From: an uncultured Bacilli bacterium
Lineage (GTDB): Bacteria; Bacillota_I; Bacilli_A; RF39; UBA660
Assembly (NCBI GenBank): GCA_947630885.1
Contig: CANRJI010000016.1
Location: 1-15,043 of the forward strand
Length of the DNA: 15,043 nucleotides
Direction: 5' to 3'
Part shown: piece by piece, positions 14,687 through 15,043 of the stretch
Position numbering within the stretch: the stretch's first letter is position 1
Layout: each line of letters opens with the position of its first letter
The notes under the pieces: model-generated
Database searches by the model: none
Seen by the model: the letters and a program-made list of their open reading frames with translations, nothing else
What the model was told of the DNA's origin: nothing
Program-made: the position numbers and the translations under genes

Positions 14687-14943
14687 ATTAATTACAAATT
14701 CTAAGTTTTTCCCTACTCTATCATAATATAAATTTTTCCCCTTAAAAGACATTTTAAAATAACATTTAACTCAAGCAATCTTTAACAGCCATACTTACAC
14801 CACTATTTCAAATTACTTCGTCACAGTCAGTCATTAACGAATATTATCATTGCCTATATGAAGAAGAACCAATAGGCATTTTTCTTTATCACCTCTAGTA
14901 AAAATGAATTACACTTCAAATTACACAAAAAGTCAAAACTATA
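14687..14943. other. Intergenic region after tyrS
   Basis: About 257 AT-rich bases without a credible gene on either strand. The only structure I see is the terminator-like hairpin at 14851-14885. CATAAT at 14722-14727 is a possible but weak -10 with no good -35. No tRNA or repeat was recognised. Confidence 0.5.
14851..14885 (+). terminator. Orphan terminator-like hairpin
   Basis: TGCCTAT (14851-14857) pairs perfectly with ATAGGCA (14872-14878) around a 14-base purine-rich loop, followed by TTTTTC and TTT. No U tract is present in the minus direction. It lies 165 bases beyond the tyrS terminator with no gene between, so it may be a back-up terminator or the end of a small RNA. Confidence 0.6.
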
Positions 14944-14972
14944 TTTAAAAATGAAATGATTTCTGTTATAAT
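14944..14972 (+). promoter_or_regulatory. Promoter of the right-edge gene
   Basis: TATAAT at 14967-14972 is preceded by TGT, an extended -10. A poor -35 (TTTAAA, 14944-14949) lies 17 bases upstream. Transcription would start near 14979, leaving a leader of about 15 bases. Confidence 0.6.
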
Positions 14973-14993
14973 ATATGCGCAAAGGAGCCAATT

Positions 14994-15043
14994 ATGAAAA
15001 ACATTTTAGATAGTTACAATTTCGATAATTATGTTGTCGTTGG
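14994..15043 (+). CDS. Partial gene at the right edge, unidentified
   Basis: Sixteen complete codons and two bases of a seventeenth are visible: MKNILDSYNFDNYVVV. The ATG has AAAGGAG six bases upstream and an extended -10 promoter before it, so it is a genuine gene start. The rest lies outside the window, and the visible part is too short to name a family. Confidence 0.7.
   Translation, partial: MKNILDSYNFDNYVVV

Overview
The window looks like chromosome from a low-GC (about 30% by eye), walled member of the Bacillota. Evidence for this is an RpoE delta subunit, a T-box leader on tyrS, strong AGGAGG-type ribosome sites, TTGACA/TATAAT promoters, the ywiB-argS-rpoE and prfA-prmC orders, and a class A penicillin-binding protein. 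TGG encodes Trp and TGA ends normal genes, so the standard bacterial code applies and this is not a UGA=Trp mycoplasma. The best guess, an inference only, is an uncultured gut Bacilli/RF39-like or Erysipelotrichia-like lineage.

Accessory operon, 99-3059 (minus strand). An extended -10 promoter drives two tandem divergent VUT/YhhQ-like membrane proteins (2344-3006 and 1670-2344). A XRE-HTH/S24 (LexA/CI-fold) regulator follows (997-1662), then an unrecognised protein split by one in-frame TGA (99-974). The regulator keeps the S24 serine (S141), but the residue exactly 37 positions on, where LexA has its catalytic Lys, is Arg178. This operon is the least ordinary part of the window.

3100-5265 (minus) carries two overlapping 2-hydroxyacyl-CoA dehydratase/activase-related proteins (COG3580/COG3581 type), each with three well-placed cysteines. 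A leader of about 180 nt precedes them, and no ATPase activase is visible nearby.

5266-7765 (minus) is a tightly coupled operon ywiB (DUF1934) - argS - rpoE. Its terminator overlaps the end of rpoE. The start codon of ywiB is a puzzle.

7889-9916 (plus) is a class A PBP. A bidirectional terminator separates it from a convergent minus-strand operon, 9962-12384: prfA - zinc-ribbon protein - prmC - Cys-rich membrane protein. RF1 is the substrate of PrmC, so substrate and modifying enzyme are co-transcribed. Next is an AlkD-like DNA alkylation repair gene (12389-13051) with an uncertain 5' end.

13181-14686 (plus) is tyrS with a textbook Tyr-specific T-box leader. The right edge has an orphan terminator-like hairpin (14851-14885) and the promoter and first 16 codons of an unidentified gene. 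No RNA genes other than the T-box leader, no CRISPR array and no insertion sequence were seen.
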